In this document: positions 18,764-29,474 of the stretch, in pieces | Layout of the letters: every line of letters begins with the position of its first letter | How positions within the stretch are numbered: position 1 is the stretch's first letter | Assembly (NCBI GenBank): GCA_938041955.1 | Contig: CALISD010000010.1 | Location: 100,103 to 164,102 of the forward strand | Length of the DNA: 64,000 nt | Direction: 5' to 3' | Source: an uncultured Granulosicoccaceae bacterium | GTDB taxonomy: Bacteria > Pseudomonadota > Gammaproteobacteria > Granulosicoccales > Granulosicoccaceae | The notes under the pieces: generated by a model | Seen by the model: only the letters and a program-made list of their open reading frames with translations | What the model was told of the DNA's origin: nothing | Database searches by the model: none | Made by a program: the position numbers and the translations under genes

Positions 18764-19321
18764 TTAGACTTCCATCAATTCCGCTTCTTTCCCTTTTAAC
18801 AACTCATCGACTTTGGCGATATTTTCGTCGGTCACTTTTTGCACGAGTTCCTGACCTTTACGCTCTTCGTCTTCTGATATTTCTTTTTCTTTTTGCAGGT
18901 CTTTAAGATCACTGTTAGCGTCGCGACGAACGTTTCGCACGCTGACTCTTGCATTTTCCGCCTCAGCGCGAACTACGCGCACCAGATCTTTGCGTCGCTC
19001 TTCAGTCAGAGGTGGCATCGGAATTCTTATCACCGTGCCGGCACTCGACGGGTTAAGCCCCAAATCAGAATTAATAATCGCTTTCTCGATCGGCGCCACC
19101 ATGTCTTTTTCCCACGGGGTAACAGTGAGCGTGCGTGAATCTTCGATCGTGATTTTAGCAACCTGATTCAACGCAGATGAGTTGCCGTAGTAGTCCACCT
19201 TGATGTGATCAAGCAGGCTGGTATGTGCTCGACCCGTGCGTATACGGCTAAACTCCGTCTGCAACGATTCCAGGCTCTTACCCATACGGGCGGATGCGTC
19301 TTTTTTAATATCTTCAATCAT
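18764..19321 (-). CDS. frr: Ribosome recycling factor
   Basis: RRF splits the post-termination ribosome together with EF-G. The 185-residue length is normal, and the conserved opening [20 protein letters not shown] and [15 protein letters not shown] are seen. The three-helix core is rich in Lys, Arg and Glu. It starts 2 bp after the pyrH stop and is followed by uppS after 23 bp. Confidence 0.97.
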   Translation of the reverse strand: MIEDIKKDASARMGKSLESLQTEFSRIRTGRAHTSLLDHIKVDYYGNSSALNQVAKITIEDSRTLTVTPWEKDMVAPIEKAIINSDLGLNPSSAGTVIRIPMPPLTEERRKDLVRVVRAEAENARVSVRNVRRDANSDLKDLQKEKEISEDEERKGQELVQKVTDENIAKVDELLKGKEAELMEV

Positions 19322-19323
19322 TT

Positions 19324-20052
19324 TTATATTTCTCCACTTTCCACAACAGAACCGACAGATTCACCAGTCACCGCTCTGACCATCTCGCCAGGGGTATTCA
19401 TATTAAACACCTTCAGCGGAAGGTTGTTATCACGGCACATGACAATGGCCGTTGTATCCATGACCGCAAGCTTCCTGTTAATCACTTCATCATAAGTGAT
19501 GTAATCAATCTTTACTGCATCTGGAAACTTGTTTGGGTCTTTATCGTAAATACCGTCTACCTTGGTCGCCTTCAGCATCACATCAGCACCAATTTCAACC
19601 GCTCGCAAGCTCGCAGCGGTGTCAGTGGTAAAAAACGGATTACCTATACCCGATGCAAAAATGACCACCCTACCCTTCTGCAAATGCCTGACTGCTCGAC
19701 GGCGAATATAGTCTTCGCACACTTCGTTAATTTTAAGCGCTGACATCACACGGCAATGGACGCCCTTGCGCTCAAGTGTATCCTGCAGTGATAACGCATT
19801 GATAACCGTCGCAAGCATCCCGATGTGATCACCTGTGACCCGATCCATGCCGCCCTCAGCTAGATAGGCCCCGCGGAAGATGTTACCACCACCGATCACT
19901 ACAGCCACTTCAACATCTGCAGCAATCAGCTCAGCAATTTCAGATGCAATACGCTCGATATATACCGGATCTATCCCATACTGAAGATCACCCATCAACG
20001 CTTCACCGCTGAGCTTCAGCATTATGCGTTTTTTAGTGGGCTTGCTCGACAT
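19324..20052 (-). CDS. pyrH: UMP kinase
   Basis: PyrH phosphorylates UMP to UDP, the first dedicated step to UTP and CTP. The 242-residue amino-acid-kinase fold protein has [15 protein letters not shown] near the start, the [11 protein letters not shown] nucleotide loop and the [11 protein letters not shown] motif. The ATG at 20052 has GAG 7 bases upstream; a TTG seven codons earlier is unlikely. It is separated from tsf by a terminator and heads the pyrH-frr-uppS-cdsA group. Confidence 0.97.
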   Translation of the reverse strand: MSSKPTKKRIMLKLSGEALMGDLQYGIDPVYIERIASEIAELIAADVEVAVVIGGGNIFRGAYLAEGGMDRVTGDHIGMLATVINALSLQDTLERKGVHCRVMSALKINEVCEDYIRRRAVRHLQKGRVVIFASGIGNPFFTTDTAASLRAVEIGADVMLKATKVDGIYDKDPNKFPDAVKIDYITYDEVINRKLAVMDTTAIVMCRDNNLPLKVFNMNTPGEMVRAVTGESVGSVVESGEI

Positions 20053-20144
20053 GGATATTCTCGTTTTTCTCAACTCGAGCGCTTAGGTGAGGGTTCGTAT
20101 GCACGATCAGAAGACCGCTTCGGCTAAACACGGGAATTGTGCCA

Positions 20145-20174
20145 TAAAAAAAGCCGGCTCATTGGCCGGCTTTT
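20145..20174 (-). terminator. Intrinsic terminator downstream of tsf
   Basis: Read on the minus strand, AGCCGGC (20165-20171 complement) and its partner (20152-20158) form a 7-bp GC-rich stem with loop AATGA, followed by seven T. It ends the rpsB-tsf transcript before pyrH. The plus strand also shows a T run (TTTT) after the stem. Confidence 0.88.
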
Positions 20175-20248
20175 GTCTCACTGGTGAAGATTGCGAACTT
20201 GTAGCCCCTGCTCCCCACATAGCCGTAGAGACACGGAGTAAGCCGCTG

Positions 20249-21124
20249 CTAGTCACCCTTAACCTGGGCCATTACCTCTTCTGCAAAGTTCTCAGTCTTC
20301 TTTTCTATACCCTCTCCAACTTCGAATCGAGCAAAAAAGTGAGCCTGTGCATCTTCAGATTTAAGCAGTTTCTCAACGGTTTGATCAGGATTTTTCACAA
20401 ACGGCTGACCAAGTAGCGTGATGTCGGCCAGATACTTGCGCATTCTGCCCTCGACCATCTTTTCGATGATCTCAGCCGGCTTGCCACTCTCTGCAGCTTC
20501 TGCCACGAGAATTTTCTTTTCCTGAGCCAATACATCTGCAGGTACTTCGTCAGCACTGATGCATACCGGACGACTCGCAGCCACATGCATGGCGATATCC
20601 CGCGCAAGGGCCTCAGTACCACTGACTTCTGTAACTACACCGATGCTCTCGCCATGCATATACACACCGGCAGTGCCGTTTTGCATGTCACGGCGAATAA
20701 AACGCCGAACCTGGATATTTTCACCCAGCTTTGAAACCAGCACCTGACGCACTTCTTCCAACGTTTTGTCGCCAGAAGCCAATGCACCCAACGCTTCAAC
20801 GTCAGCCGGGTTGTGCTCAAGTACCGCTGCTGCCGCAGCCTTTGCAAAACCGGTAAAATCATCACCTTTGGCAACAAAATCAGTCTCACAATTCACTTCA
20901 ACCATCGCCACGGCTTTGCCGTCTGCAGCAGTTTCTGTAGCGATTACACCCTCTGCCGCTATGCGACCTGACTTTTTGTCAGCCTTAGCCAGACCTGAAA
21001 TACGCATCTGCTCCGCAGCCGCATCCAAATCACCATTTGATTCCACTAGTGCGTTCTTGCACTCCATCATGCCTGCGCCAGTTCTTTCGCGCAGTTCCTT
21101 TACCATTGCTGCTGTAATTGCCAT
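20249..21124 (-). CDS. tsf: Elongation factor Ts
   Basis: EF-Ts recharges EF-Tu by exchanging GDP for GTP. The 291-residue protein begins [20 protein letters not shown], the family's N-terminal domain, with the [10 protein letters not shown] motif (near 80) that contacts EF-Tu. The ATG at 21124 has AGG nine bases upstream. It follows rpsB on the same strand and is closed by a strong terminator. Confidence 0.97.
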   Translation of the reverse strand: MAITAAMVKELRERTGAGMMECKNALVESNGDLDAAAEQMRISGLAKADKKSGRIAAEGVIATETAADGKAVAMVEVNCETDFVAKGDDFTGFAKAAAAAVLEHNPADVEALGALASGDKTLEEVRQVLVSKLGENIQVRRFIRRDMQNGTAGVYMHGESIGVVTEVSGTEALARDIAMHVAASRPVCISADEVPADVLAQEKKILVAEAAESGKPAEIIEKMVEGRMRKYLADITLLGQPFVKNPDQTVEKLLKSEDAQAHFFARFEVGEGIEKKTENFAEEVMAQVKGD

Positions 21125-21258
21125 TTCTTGACCTATTAAGTTCATTACCACCCGTATTGGCGGCGTCGACACGTGTGTCTACGTATCGGATAAGGGCTCA
21201 GTGCCTGAGCCCAATAAGATTTTGCTAAAGCGACGTCTTGCTAAAGCCTCTGCTGCTT

Positions 21259-22215
21259 TTAGGTATCTGCAGGAGCGGCTTTATCAGCACCATCCGCTGC
21301 CGGCGCTTCAACTGCGGGCGCCGCTTCTGGAGCCGGGGCTACGTCTGGAGTCGGCGCTGCGTCTGGAGTCGGCGCTGCTTCTGTAGCTACCGTTTCTGCT
21401 GCTACAGGCTCTGCTGTTTCAGCAGCAGCTGCCAGTGACGCAGCAGCTGCGGCTGCGGCATCTTCAGCGGATACTTCAGCAGCTGGCGCTTCTGCTTTAG
21501 GCTCAGCGTATTCCTTGGCACCTGAAACTGAACCAGAGGTTTTACCGGCTTTTATCGATTCCGCAGCTGCATCAACATAGAGCTGAATCGCACGTACGGC
21601 ATCATCGTTGCCCGGAATCACATAATCGACCAGTTTGGGTGAGTTGTTACTATCCACCACCGCAACGATCGGGATTCCAAGCTTGCGAGCTTCAGCGATT
21701 GCAATTTTTTCATAACCGGTGTCCACCACAAACAGCGCATCCGGAAGACGCTCCATTGCTTTTACACCACCAAGACTTTTGTCCAGCTTTTCGAGCTCAC
21801 GGCGCAAAGTCAGTGCTTCTTTCTTGTTCAACCGCTCTTCACCACCGCTGGAGAACATCTCTTCAAGCTCAAGCATTCGCTTCACAGATTGCTTAACGGT
21901 TTTGAAGTTGGTCATCATGCCACCGGGCCAACGACGATTGACATATGGCATGTTGCACGCTTCGGCAGCATCTTTAACAGCATCACGCGCGGCACGCTTG
22001 GTACCTACAAACAGGACCCGGCCGTTTTTGGCGGCAAGACTGCCAAGGAAATTCAATGCATCGTCTAGCGCTGGAACAGTGCTTTCGAGATTGAAAATAT
22101 GGATTTTGTTGCGCTCACCATAAATGTAGGGCGCCATTTGAGGGCACCAGTAACGAGTTTGGTGACCGAAGTGCACACCAGCTTCTAACATCTGGCGCAT
22201 GCTTACCTTAGACAT
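21259..22215 (-). CDS. rpsB: 30S ribosomal protein S2 with Ala/Pro-rich C-terminal extension
   Basis: S2 is a late-binding protein of the small subunit. The normal body, starting [20 protein letters not shown] at the ATG at 22215, ends near residue 230. About 90 further residues follow, almost only Ala, Glu, Pro, Val, Thr and Asp, including imperfect repeats of the type [18 protein letters not shown]. The body looks normal and functional, so the tail is an add-on. In the DNA the end of the tail holds tandem copies of an 18-bp unit (21340-21380). It is co-transcribed with tsf. Confidence 0.95.
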   Translation of the reverse strand: MSKVSMRQMLEAGVHFGHQTRYWCPQMAPYIYGERNKIHIFNLESTVPALDDALNFLGSLAAKNGRVLFVGTKRAARDAVKDAAEACNMPYVNRRWPGGMMTNFKTVKQSVKRMLELEEMFSSGGEERLNKKEALTLRRELEKLDKSLGGVKAMERLPDALFVVDTGYEKIAIAEARKLGIPIVAVVDSNNSPKLVDYVIPGNDDAVRAIQLYVDAAAESIKAGKTSGSVSGAKEYAEPKAEAPAAEVSAEDAAAAAAASLAAAAETAEPVAAETVATEAAPTPDAAPTPDVAPAPEAAPAVEAPAADGADKAAPADT

Positions 22216-22530
22216 ATGTATTCTCAATATTGTATTGGGTTGGGCCTCCGCCCCTTCGAACAAGCAACCTTCAGCGAAATTTCGCATCAAGCACCCAGCG
22301 TGTTCTGCTACAAGGGACGTGTGTATTCCGGCGTAAACCGGTTGATTGGCCTGATGTGTTCACAAACCACACCAGCCAGCCAGTAATTATATTCCAGAAA
22401 TCGGGTTTATTCCAATACAATAGCGGACACAGACCGAACTTTTACCAACACTGCCCTGCATATGCGGCTCGTGATGCGCCCTCGCGCATCGAAATCACTG
22501 CAGGTCACGAAACAGGACCACAGCAGCAGA

Positions 22531-23307
22531 ATGTCACGCAGACACTCAGTACCCATAAAATCACCCTCCGAAATCGAAAAAATGCGCGTTGCCGGCCGAA
22601 TGGCAGCGGAAGTGCTGGATTTGATCACCGAGTATGTAAAGCCGGGGATCACCACGGGTGAACTTGATGCAATCTGCCACGAACACATCACGCAGGTACA
22701 GGGCGCAATCCCGGCCCCGCTCAACTACCGGGGCTTTCCGAAATCTATTTGCACCTCACTGAACCATGTTGTCTGCCACGGCATTCCAGGTGACCGCGTG
22801 CTCAAGAAAAAAGACATCATCAATATCGACGTGACAGTGATCAAAGACGGCTATCACGGCGACACCAGCCGTATGTACCACTTGGGCGACCCGACGGTGA
22901 AAGGCAAACGCATTTGCGATATTGCCCTCGAGAGCCTGGATCGCGGCATTGCAGTGGTACGCCCGGGCGCTACCCTTGGGGACATCGGCCATGCCATTCA
23001 AGAATATGCAGAAGGTGAACGATGCTCGGTGGTGCGGGAATACTGCGGCCATGGGATCGGCAAACTTTTTCATGAAGAACCACAAGTACTGCACTACGGT
23101 CACGCGGGTGAGGGACTGGTTCTGGAGGCCGGCATGGTATTTACCATCGAACCCATGATTAACGCCGGTAAGCGACACACCAAACTACTGCCTGACGACT
23201 GGACAGTAGTGACTAAAGATCGCAGCCTGTCGGCCCAGTGGGAACATACTGTGCTGGTGACAGAAACCGGGTATGAGTTGTTAACTCTCTCCCCTGCAGA
23301 ACACTAA
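22531..23307 (+). CDS. map: Methionine aminopeptidase, type I
   Basis: MetAP removes the initiator methionine from new proteins. The 258-residue type I enzyme has the metal ligands in the expected order: Asp in INIDVTV, Asp in HGDTSRMY, His in CGHGIGKLFHEEP, Glu in TIEPM and Glu in WEHTVLV. The ATG at 22531 gives the usual N-terminus MSRRHSVPIKSPSEIEKMR; an upstream ATG at 22462 would add an unlikely leader. It diverges from rpsB, the standard context, and is followed by glnD after 22 bp. Confidence 0.96.
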   Translation: MSRRHSVPIKSPSEIEKMRVAGRMAAEVLDLITEYVKPGITTGELDAICHEHITQVQGAIPAPLNYRGFPKSICTSLNHVVCHGIPGDRVLKKKDIINIDVTVIKDGYHGDTSRMYHLGDPTVKGKRICDIALESLDRGIAVVRPGATLGDIGHAIQEYAEGERCSVVREYCGHGIGKLFHEEPQVLHYGHAGEGLVLEAGMVFTIEPMINAGKRHTKLLPDDWTVVTKDRSLSAQWEHTVLVTETGYELLTLSPAEH

Positions 23308-23329
23308 CAAGCCAACAACCGTCTATCGA

Positions 23330-25993
23330 ATGAGCAGCGACGTTCCGCAGGAAATCACCTCACTAATCCATCTTCCTGCAATGATCTCGAAGATAGAGGC
23401 CGCCGACTCCACTCTCAGTGCATATAAAGAGGCGCTAACGAGCGCACGCGAGACACTCACAACGCTATTTCAAACCGGTGCGCCGGTGGCAGAGTTAATC
23501 GGTTGGCAATCAGCAATAGTTGACACCATTGTCACGCACATCTGGCAACGCACATTGCCTGCAAGCGCACGTCACTCTGTCGCATTAATAGCAGTCGGGG
23601 GTTATGGGCGGGCCGAGCTTCACCCCTTCTCCGATATTGACATACTGATTCTAACAACAAAAAACTTTACTGATGCCGATGAAGAAATAGGCGCATTCGT
23701 TACCCACCTGTGGGACCTTGGCCTTGATGTTGGTCACAGCGTAAGAGATGTAAAACGCTGTATTAAAGAAGCAAAGGCAGATGCCACAGTCATCACGAAC
23801 CTAATTGAAAGCCGCTACGTCTGTGGCAGCAGAGAGTTATTCAACGAGTTAAAAGAGGCTATCAAACCCGAGAGCATTTGGCCGGTTGCAAAATTCTTTG
23901 TCGCCAAACACCAGGAACAAAAAGATCGTCATAAAAAGTTCCAGGGCACCGCTTTCAGATTGGAACCTAACCTCAAAGAAAGCCCCGGTGGTTTGCGTGA
24001 CATTCAAACCGTTGAATGGATGCTGATCAGACAATACGGAAATTCAAACCTGCATGCCTTGGTTGCCGACGGTTACTTGAGCCAGGCAGAACTTGATGAA
24101 CTCACGAGCAGCCGGGACACGCTTTGGAGAATCCGTTTTTTACTGCACGTAAAAAGCAAACGCAAAGAAGACAGGCTCCTGTTTGACTATCAACGTGAGC
24201 TCGCAACAGATTTTGGTTTTGAAACCACTGAAGAACACAGCAACGAAGCAGTAGAGCAGTTCATGCAACTGTACTTTCGAACGGTAACCGGCGTAGAAAG
24301 ACTCAACGACATGCTACTGCAGTTGATGGAAGCAAAGCTCGCAGCACCCGCACAAGAAAAAAAGAAGGCCACCTACAACGATTACTTTGTCATTATTAAC
24401 GACTACGTAGAAATTGTTAATGATGAGGTTTTCACAAGATATCCACCGGCAATGCTTGAGCTCTTTCAAGTATTCGCCTCGTACAAAGAGGTGCGTGGTA
24501 TAGGAGCACGCACGCTACGCAGCTTGAAAAGCAATATGCACCTGATCAACAAAAAATTCAGATCAGACGCCATCCCGCGTGATCTATTTTTACAGTTGTT
24601 CCGTGAACCGAAGAAAATCACCCGCAAGCTGCGTCTGATGAATCGATACGGTGTTCTCGCGAGCTATCTACCGAATTTTGAAAAAATCGTTGGGCGCATG
24701 CAATATGATCTGTTTCATATCTATACGGTAGATGAACACACCCTGATGGTGATTCGCAATCTTCGACGATTTGCGATTCCGATCCATAACCACGAGTACC
24801 CTGAATGCTCTGAGATTATGCAGAGCACTGAAAAACCCGAACTCCTCTATCTGATCGGGCTCTTTCATGATATTGCCAAAGGACGAGGTGGTGATCACTC
24901 AATTCTAGGTGCCGAGGATGCGGAAGTTTTTTGCAAACATCACGGATTAAATGCGGTAGACAGCAAACTGGTGGTATGGACTATACGGCACCATCTCGAC
25001 ATGTCTATGACGGCACAAAGAAAAGACACATCAGACCCTGAAGTGATATATGAATTTGCACGCTTTGTCGGCTCAATGCGCTATCTGAATTTTCTCTATC
25101 TACTGACGGTTGCAGATATTCGCGGCACTAACCCGGAACTTTGGAACTCGTGGAAACAGAACTTACTGGAGCAGCTTTATAGATACACCGCAGATGCACT
25201 GAAGCGAGGACTGGATAACCCTATTGACCGGCCCGAAGTCATCGCACAAAAAAAACAACAAGCCTATGAGTTACTGACTGCCAACTCAATTGATACCAAT
25301 TTGATTGAACAGATATGGAAATACTGCGATGGGCAATATTTTCTGCAGTACAGCGCAGACGAAATCTGCTGGCACACCACCAACATGTCACTCCTCGGGG
25401 CTGGCGAACCGCTGATCTTATTACGAAGAGAAACCGATCGTGGCTCCACTGAAATATTTATACATGTATCTGACCATGCCCATCTTTTCTCAGATATCGT
25501 GGCGACGCTGGATCAACTCAACCTCACTATTGTCAGCGCACAAATATTATCCTCGCTAAACGGCTGGACGCTGGACACCTTTTTTGTATTAGATCGTGAA
25601 GGCGAATCAATTAGAGATAGCGAACGGCTGGAAAGCATATACCAACAGCTTGATTCCGTACTGACGGAAAACAAAAGACAGGAAAACATCGAACTCAGAG
25701 CCCCGAGAAGACTCACTCACTTTGACTTTAAACCGATCATTCAATTTGACAATAGCGTCTCTGATGATTCGACCAGTTTATTCATCAAAGCCATTGATCG
25801 CCCCGGCCTGCTGAGTGCAATCGGTCGATGCTTTGCTGACAACGGTATCCGGGTGGTATCCGCCAACATCACCACCCTTGGTGAAACGGCTGAGGATTCT
25901 TTCTACATTCAATCCGAAGCTCGCACAAAAATCACCGATGAATCGGCACTCAATGCTCTTTATAGTTCGCTCCTAACACAATTAGAAAATTAG
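23330..25993 (+). CDS. glnD: Bifunctional uridylyltransferase/uridylyl-removing enzyme GlnD
   Basis: GlnD senses glutamine and adds or removes UMP on the PII proteins, controlling nitrogen metabolism. The 887-residue protein has the nucleotidyltransferase motif GGYGRAELHPFSDIDIL (about 86-102), an HD hydrolase domain with LFHDIAKGRGGDHS (about 510-525), and two C-terminal ACT domains; the second begins DRPGLLSAIGRCFADNGI near 822. It follows map and ends 3 bp before dapE. Confidence 0.96.
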   Translation: MSSDVPQEITSLIHLPAMISKIEAADSTLSAYKEALTSARETLTTLFQTGAPVAELIGWQSAIVDTIVTHIWQRTLPASARHSVALIAVGGYGRAELHPFSDIDILILTTKNFTDADEEIGAFVTHLWDLGLDVGHSVRDVKRCIKEAKADATVITNLIESRYVCGSRELFNELKEAIKPESIWPVAKFFVAKHQEQKDRHKKFQGTAFRLEPNLKESPGGLRDIQTVEWMLIRQYGNSNLHALVADGYLSQAELDELTSSRDTLWRIRFLLHVKSKRKEDRLLFDYQRELATDFGFETTEEHSNEAVEQFMQLYFRTVTGVERLNDMLLQLMEAKLAAPAQEKKKATYNDYFVIINDYVEIVNDEVFTRYPPAMLELFQVFASYKEVRGIGARTLRSLKSNMHLINKKFRSDAIPRDLFLQLFREPKKITRKLRLMNRYGVLASYLPNFEKIVGRMQYDLFHIYTVDEHTLMVIRNLRRFAIPIHNHEYPECSEIMQSTEKPELLYLIGLFHDIAKGRGGDHSILGAEDAEVFCKHHGLNAVDSKLVVWTIRHHLDMSMTAQRKDTSDPEVIYEFARFVGSMRYLNFLYLLTVADIRGTNPELWNSWKQNLLEQLYRYTADALKRGLDNPIDRPEVIAQKKQQAYELLTANSIDTNLIEQIWKYCDGQYFLQYSADEICWHTTNMSLLGAGEPLILLRRETDRGSTEIFIHVSDHAHLFSDIVATLDQLNLTIVSAQILSSLNGWTLDTFFVLDREGESIRDSERLESIYQQLDSVLTENKRQENIELRAPRRLTHFDFKPIIQFDNSVSDDSTSLFIKAIDRPGLLSAIGRCFADNGIRVVSANITTLGETAEDSFYIQSEARTKITDESALNALYSSLLTQLEN

Positions 25994-25996
25994 AAT

Positions 25997-27127
25997 ATGT
26001 CGAAGACCATAGATCTTGCGCAACAACTTATTCGCTGCGAATCCGTCACACCCAATGACGCCGGTTGCCAAAAAATCATCACAGACAGACTTGGCAACGT
26101 CGGGTTTCAGCATGAGAACCTGCGCTTTGAAGATGTTGATAATCTTTGGTCTGTGACACAAGGCGAAGGTCCACTGTTTGTATTTGCCGGGCACACTGAT
26201 GTAGTCCCCACAGGACCCCTCGAAAACTGGACTCACCCGCCCTTCGCAGCCACTATTCATGAGGACTATTTGTTTGGTCGGGGCGCTGCAGACATGAAGA
26301 GTAGCATCGCCGCAATGGTGGTCGCCGTTGAAAGAGTACTTGATACGGGAGATATCAATGGACGTATCGGCTTCTTAATTACCAGCGACGAAGAAGGCCC
26401 GGCCGTTAACGGTACAGTGAAGGTAGTGGAGCATCTGCAGAGCAACAAAGTAAAGATGGATTGGTGCGTTGTCGGCGAGCCGACCAGCACTGATCACCTC
26501 GGTGACATCATCAAGAACGGAAGACGCGGCTCCCTCAACGGAGATTTAGTCGTTAAAGGGAAGCAGGGACACGTGGCCTACCCGCATTTAGGCATCAACC
26601 CTGTACACGAATTTTCCGCCGCCTTAAGCACACTGACTCAGGAGCGATGGGATAACGGCAACGAATTTTTCCCCGCCACCACATTTCAAATATCAAATCT
26701 TAATGCGGGTACCGGTGCAGACAACGTCATACCGGGTGATCTATCTGTGCGGTTTAATTTTCGATTTTCAACAGAAGTGACGGCCGAAGAACTAAAAGAC
26801 AGAGTGAAAAAAATTCTTGATGCAAGCGATCTTAACTATGAAATTAACTGGCGCTTATCGGGCAATCCGTTTATCACCGGACGCGGCGAGTTAGTTCAGG
26901 CTACCGTCGCAGCCATTAAGAAGGTATGTAATACAGACGCTGAGCTTTCCACCAGCGGCGGCACCTCAGACGGTCGTTTTATCGCTCCTACCGGTGCACA
27001 GGTGTTAGAGCTCGGCCCATGTAACGCGACCATTCACCAAGTAGATGAATGCGTATCAGTGAGTGATCTCGACAAACTCACCGATGTATATGAAGAATTA
27101 CTGCGACAATTATTGCAAACAAGCTAG
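25997..27127 (+). CDS. dapE: Succinyl-diaminopimelate desuccinylase
   Basis: DapE cleaves N-succinyl-LL-diaminopimelate in lysine and peptidoglycan-precursor synthesis. The 376-residue M20-family enzyme shows its zinc ligands in [17 protein letters not shown] and TSDEEGPA, and a dimerisation domain around 180-290. It starts 3 bp after glnD and its stop codon abuts a palindromic element. Confidence 0.96.
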   Translation: MSKTIDLAQQLIRCESVTPNDAGCQKIITDRLGNVGFQHENLRFEDVDNLWSVTQGEGPLFVFAGHTDVVPTGPLENWTHPPFAATIHEDYLFGRGAADMKSSIAAMVVAVERVLDTGDINGRIGFLITSDEEGPAVNGTVKVVEHLQSNKVKMDWCVVGEPTSTDHLGDIIKNGRRGSLNGDLVVKGKQGHVAYPHLGINPVHEFSAALSTLTQERWDNGNEFFPATTFQISNLNAGTGADNVIPGDLSVRFNFRFSTEVTAEELKDRVKKILDASDLNYEINWRLSGNPFITGRGELVQATVAAIKKVCNTDAELSTSGGTSDGRFIAPTGAQVLELGPCNATIHQVDECVSVSDLDKLTDVYEELLRQLLQTS

Positions 27128-27285
27128 AGCTTGTCCGGGAACTAGGGTCGTAGCGAGGTTGTGAGATTTTAGGTCAGATATTTCTGATCGTTAGAGGCGA
27201 ATAGTCATTCTTCTTTAACGAAAAGGATCGTAATAGCTGGCCAAAATATCGCGACCGCAGTAGATCATAGTTCTCGGACAGGCTC
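27127..27285. repeat. MITE-like palindromic element between dapE and a CYTH gene
   Basis: The ends GAGCTTGTCCGGGAACTA (27127-27144) and TAGTTCTCGGACAGGCTC (27268-27285) are inverted copies with two mismatches. Similarity continues inward imperfectly for about 40 more bases per arm (GTAGCGAGGTTGTGAGATTTTAG against the complement of 27240-27262). The whole unit is about 160 bp and can fold into one long hairpin. It fits exactly between two convergent genes and encodes nothing convincing. This is the form of a non-autonomous mobile repeat; it may also end both transcripts. Confidence 0.6.
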
Positions 27286-27294
27286 CTGGTGGTC

Positions 27295-27756
27295 TTACCA
27301 CTGGCTATATGGGTCACAATACAATGCATAGTTAGTGTAGCGGCGGTCTTCAGAAACTTCATCTAACAGCCAATCAGGTTTATCAAATTGGTGATCAGAA
27401 GACGGAAGCTCAATCTCTGCTACGACCAGGCCATCATTTGCGCCGTGAAACTCATCAATCTCCCAGATTAGGTCACCTTGCTTTATTAAGTGACGGGTTT
27501 TAGTTACCGCCGCATGATCGCATAGCTTATTGAGCATGGTTTCACCATCCTCTTTGGGAATCGGGTATTCATAGTCGTAGCTTGAAAGCTTATCTATCGA
27601 TGCTTTGATAGACAGGTAAAATTGTTCATTCTTTTGCCTGACGCGGCAAACCAGATTATCCTGCTGAGCCAGATACCCCTGACGCATAATGATGCGCTCT
27701 TCACTGCGCGGCCAGCTGGCACTATCCACCAGAAACTTACGTTCTATTTCAATCAT
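27295..27756 (-). CDS. CYTH domain protein (inorganic triphosphatase/adenylate cyclase-like fold)
   Basis: The 153-residue protein begins MIEIERKFLV, the E-x-E-x-K motif that defines CYTH proteins, and goes on with alternating charged beta strands (CRVRQKNEQFYLSIK, WEIDEFHG, VVAEIELP) whose Arg, Lys and Glu residues line the triphosphate tunnel. Most small bacterial members hydrolyse inorganic triphosphate; the true substrate here is unknown. It is a single gene downstream of the ABC operon on the same strand. Confidence 0.85.
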   Translation of the reverse strand: MIEIERKFLVDSASWPRSEERIIMRQGYLAQQDNLVCRVRQKNEQFYLSIKASIDKLSSYDYEYPIPKEDGETMLNKLCDHAAVTKTRHLIKQGDLIWEIDEFHGANDGLVVAEIELPSSDHQFDKPDWLLDEVSEDRRYTNYALYCDPYSQW

Positions 27757-27821
27757 GTTATTACCGACGTACGTTTTTTACTGGGGATATTGTATCGCAC
27801 TCTTCATTCGCAATAGATACG

Positions 27822-29474
27822 CTATTGAAAGCCAGGCTGTAAATTTACACCGCCATTCATTCTCGGCACTGCATCAATCAGCGTTTTCGTGTACGCATGC
27901 TTGGGATCACCGCACACCTGTGCCGTGTCACCAGCCTCAACTAATTTCCCCTGATGCATAACAAGCGTTCGGTCACTCACGTATTCGACCACAGAAATAT
28001 TGTGAGTAATAAACAGCAACGTTAAACCGTAACGGCTGCGCAACTGTAGCAGCAATTGTAGTATCTCTGCCTGCACCGACACATCGAGCGCACTGGTTAC
28101 CTCATCACAGACAATAAGTTTCGGATTCACCGCCAACGCTCGAGAGATACCGATTCTTTGTCTTTGACCACCAGAAAACTCATGCGGGTAACGCCACAGA
28201 TAGTCACGAGGGAGTTGCACATCATCGAGCAGCTGTGCCGCCAGTTCGATCCGGTGATCGTTAGAGTCACCAATGCCATGTACTGCCATGGGCTCAGTCA
28301 GGGTGGTGGCAATTGTTAAACGTGGGTTGAGTGAAGAGAGCGGATCTTGAAATACCACCTGCAGATCGGTTCGGTAGGGTCGAAAATCCTGAGACGATAG
28401 ATTCCCTATCTCTTTACCTTGATAATAAATTTCACCCCCTGTGGGCTCCAATAACCGAACCAGCGCACGACCGAGAGTTGACTTGCCACTACCTGACTCA
28501 CCGACGAGGGCGACGATCTCACCACGATTTATCTTTAACGACACATCATCTACGGCCCGCACATGACTCGCTACGCGTCGAAAAAGTCCCTGTCGAACCG
28601 GAAACCACACTTTTAAATTACGCGCTTCAAGCATCACCTCAGATGAAGTCAGTTGTGGAGTTTGTCGTTGTAAATTTTCTGGCAGCGCTTTCAACAGGCT
28701 GCGGGTATAGGGATGTTTCGGGTTGTACAACACATCACTGTGGTCACCCTGCTCAACTATTTCTCCATAACGCATCACTGCAACACGATCAGCTATCTGC
28801 GCAACAACACCGAGATCATGAGTAATAAACAGCACCGCCATGCCTTTATCACGCTGCAAATCATCAATTAAATTCAGAATTTTGCTTTGCACAGTCACAT
28901 CAAGTGCAGTCGTTGGTTCATCAGCAATCAGTAAATCCGGTTGGCAGGCCAGCGCCATGGCAATCATCACTCTTTGCCTTTGGCCACCCGACAATCTATG
29001 CGGGTAATCATTAAAACGCACCTGCGGATCTTTAATCTTTACCTCAACAAGTGCTTCGAGGGCAATTTCACGAGCCACTTTCTCAGGCATCTTCGGCCAC
29101 GATAGCTGCAGCGCTTCGGTAATTTGTTCACCAATGGTAAACACCGGATTAAGGGAAGACATCGGCTCCTGGAAAATCATGGAAATGCGTCTGCCGCGCA
29201 CCTCTGACATGGCATGGTCACTGAGCTGTAGAAGATCTTCCACTCCACCGTCACGCCGCGTGAGAAGAACCTCTCCCCGCGGGTGAAGCGCTATACCTGC
29301 AGGCAACAGACGTAAGATTGAAAGTGCCGTGACTGATTTACCACTGCCTGATTCCCCAACAAGGCATACGGTCTCACCGCGATAGATCTTAAGATCAATG
29401 CCTTTTACCGCGTGCACATCGCCTGCTGCGGATTTTAGTACTGTTTGCAGATTATTGACTTGAAGCAATGTCAT
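27822..29474 (-). CDS. yejF: Peptide-type ABC transporter, fused double ATPase (YejF-like)
   Basis: Both ATP-binding subunits of an importer in one 550-residue chain. Each half has a Walker A ([11 protein letters not shown] near residue 36, [11 protein letters not shown] near 330), a signature ([30 protein letters not shown]) and a Walker B ([24 protein letters not shown]). A C-terminal oligopeptide-type extension follows each. The start overlaps the upstream permease stop by 4 bases. By context it powers import of peptides, as YejABEF does in E. coli; the substrate is inferred. Confidence 0.92.
   Translation of the reverse strand: MTLLQVNNLQTVLKSAAGDVHAVKGIDLKIYRGETVCLVGESGSGKSVTALSILRLLPAGIALHPRGEVLLTRRDGGVEDLLQLSDHAMSEVRGRRISMIFQEPMSSLNPVFTIGEQITEALQLSWPKMPEKVAREIALEALVEVKIKDPQVRFNDYPHRLSGGQRQRVMIAMALACQPDLLIADEPTTALDVTVQSKILNLIDDLQRDKGMAVLFITHDLGVVAQIADRVAVMRYGEIVEQGDHSDVLYNPKHPYTRSLLKALPENLQRQTPQLTSSEVMLEARNLKVWFPVRQGLFRRVASHVRAVDDVSLKINRGEIVALVGESGSGKSTLGRALVRLLEPTGGEIYYQGKEIGNLSSQDFRPYRTDLQVVFQDPLSSLNPRLTIATTLTEPMAVHGIGDSNDHRIELAAQLLDDVQLPRDYLWRYPHEFSGGQRQRIGISRALAVNPKLIVCDEVTSALDVSVQAEILQLLLQLRSRYGLTLLFITHNISVVEYVSDRTLVMHQGKLVEAGDTAQVCGDPKHAYTKTLIDAVPRMNGGVNLQPGFQ

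Noticed and set aside
28331..28825. Plus-strand open frame of 164 codons opposite the YejF-like gene
   Set aside because: His/Pro/Arg-rich shadow of a well-supported double ATPase gene; no domain or start signal.
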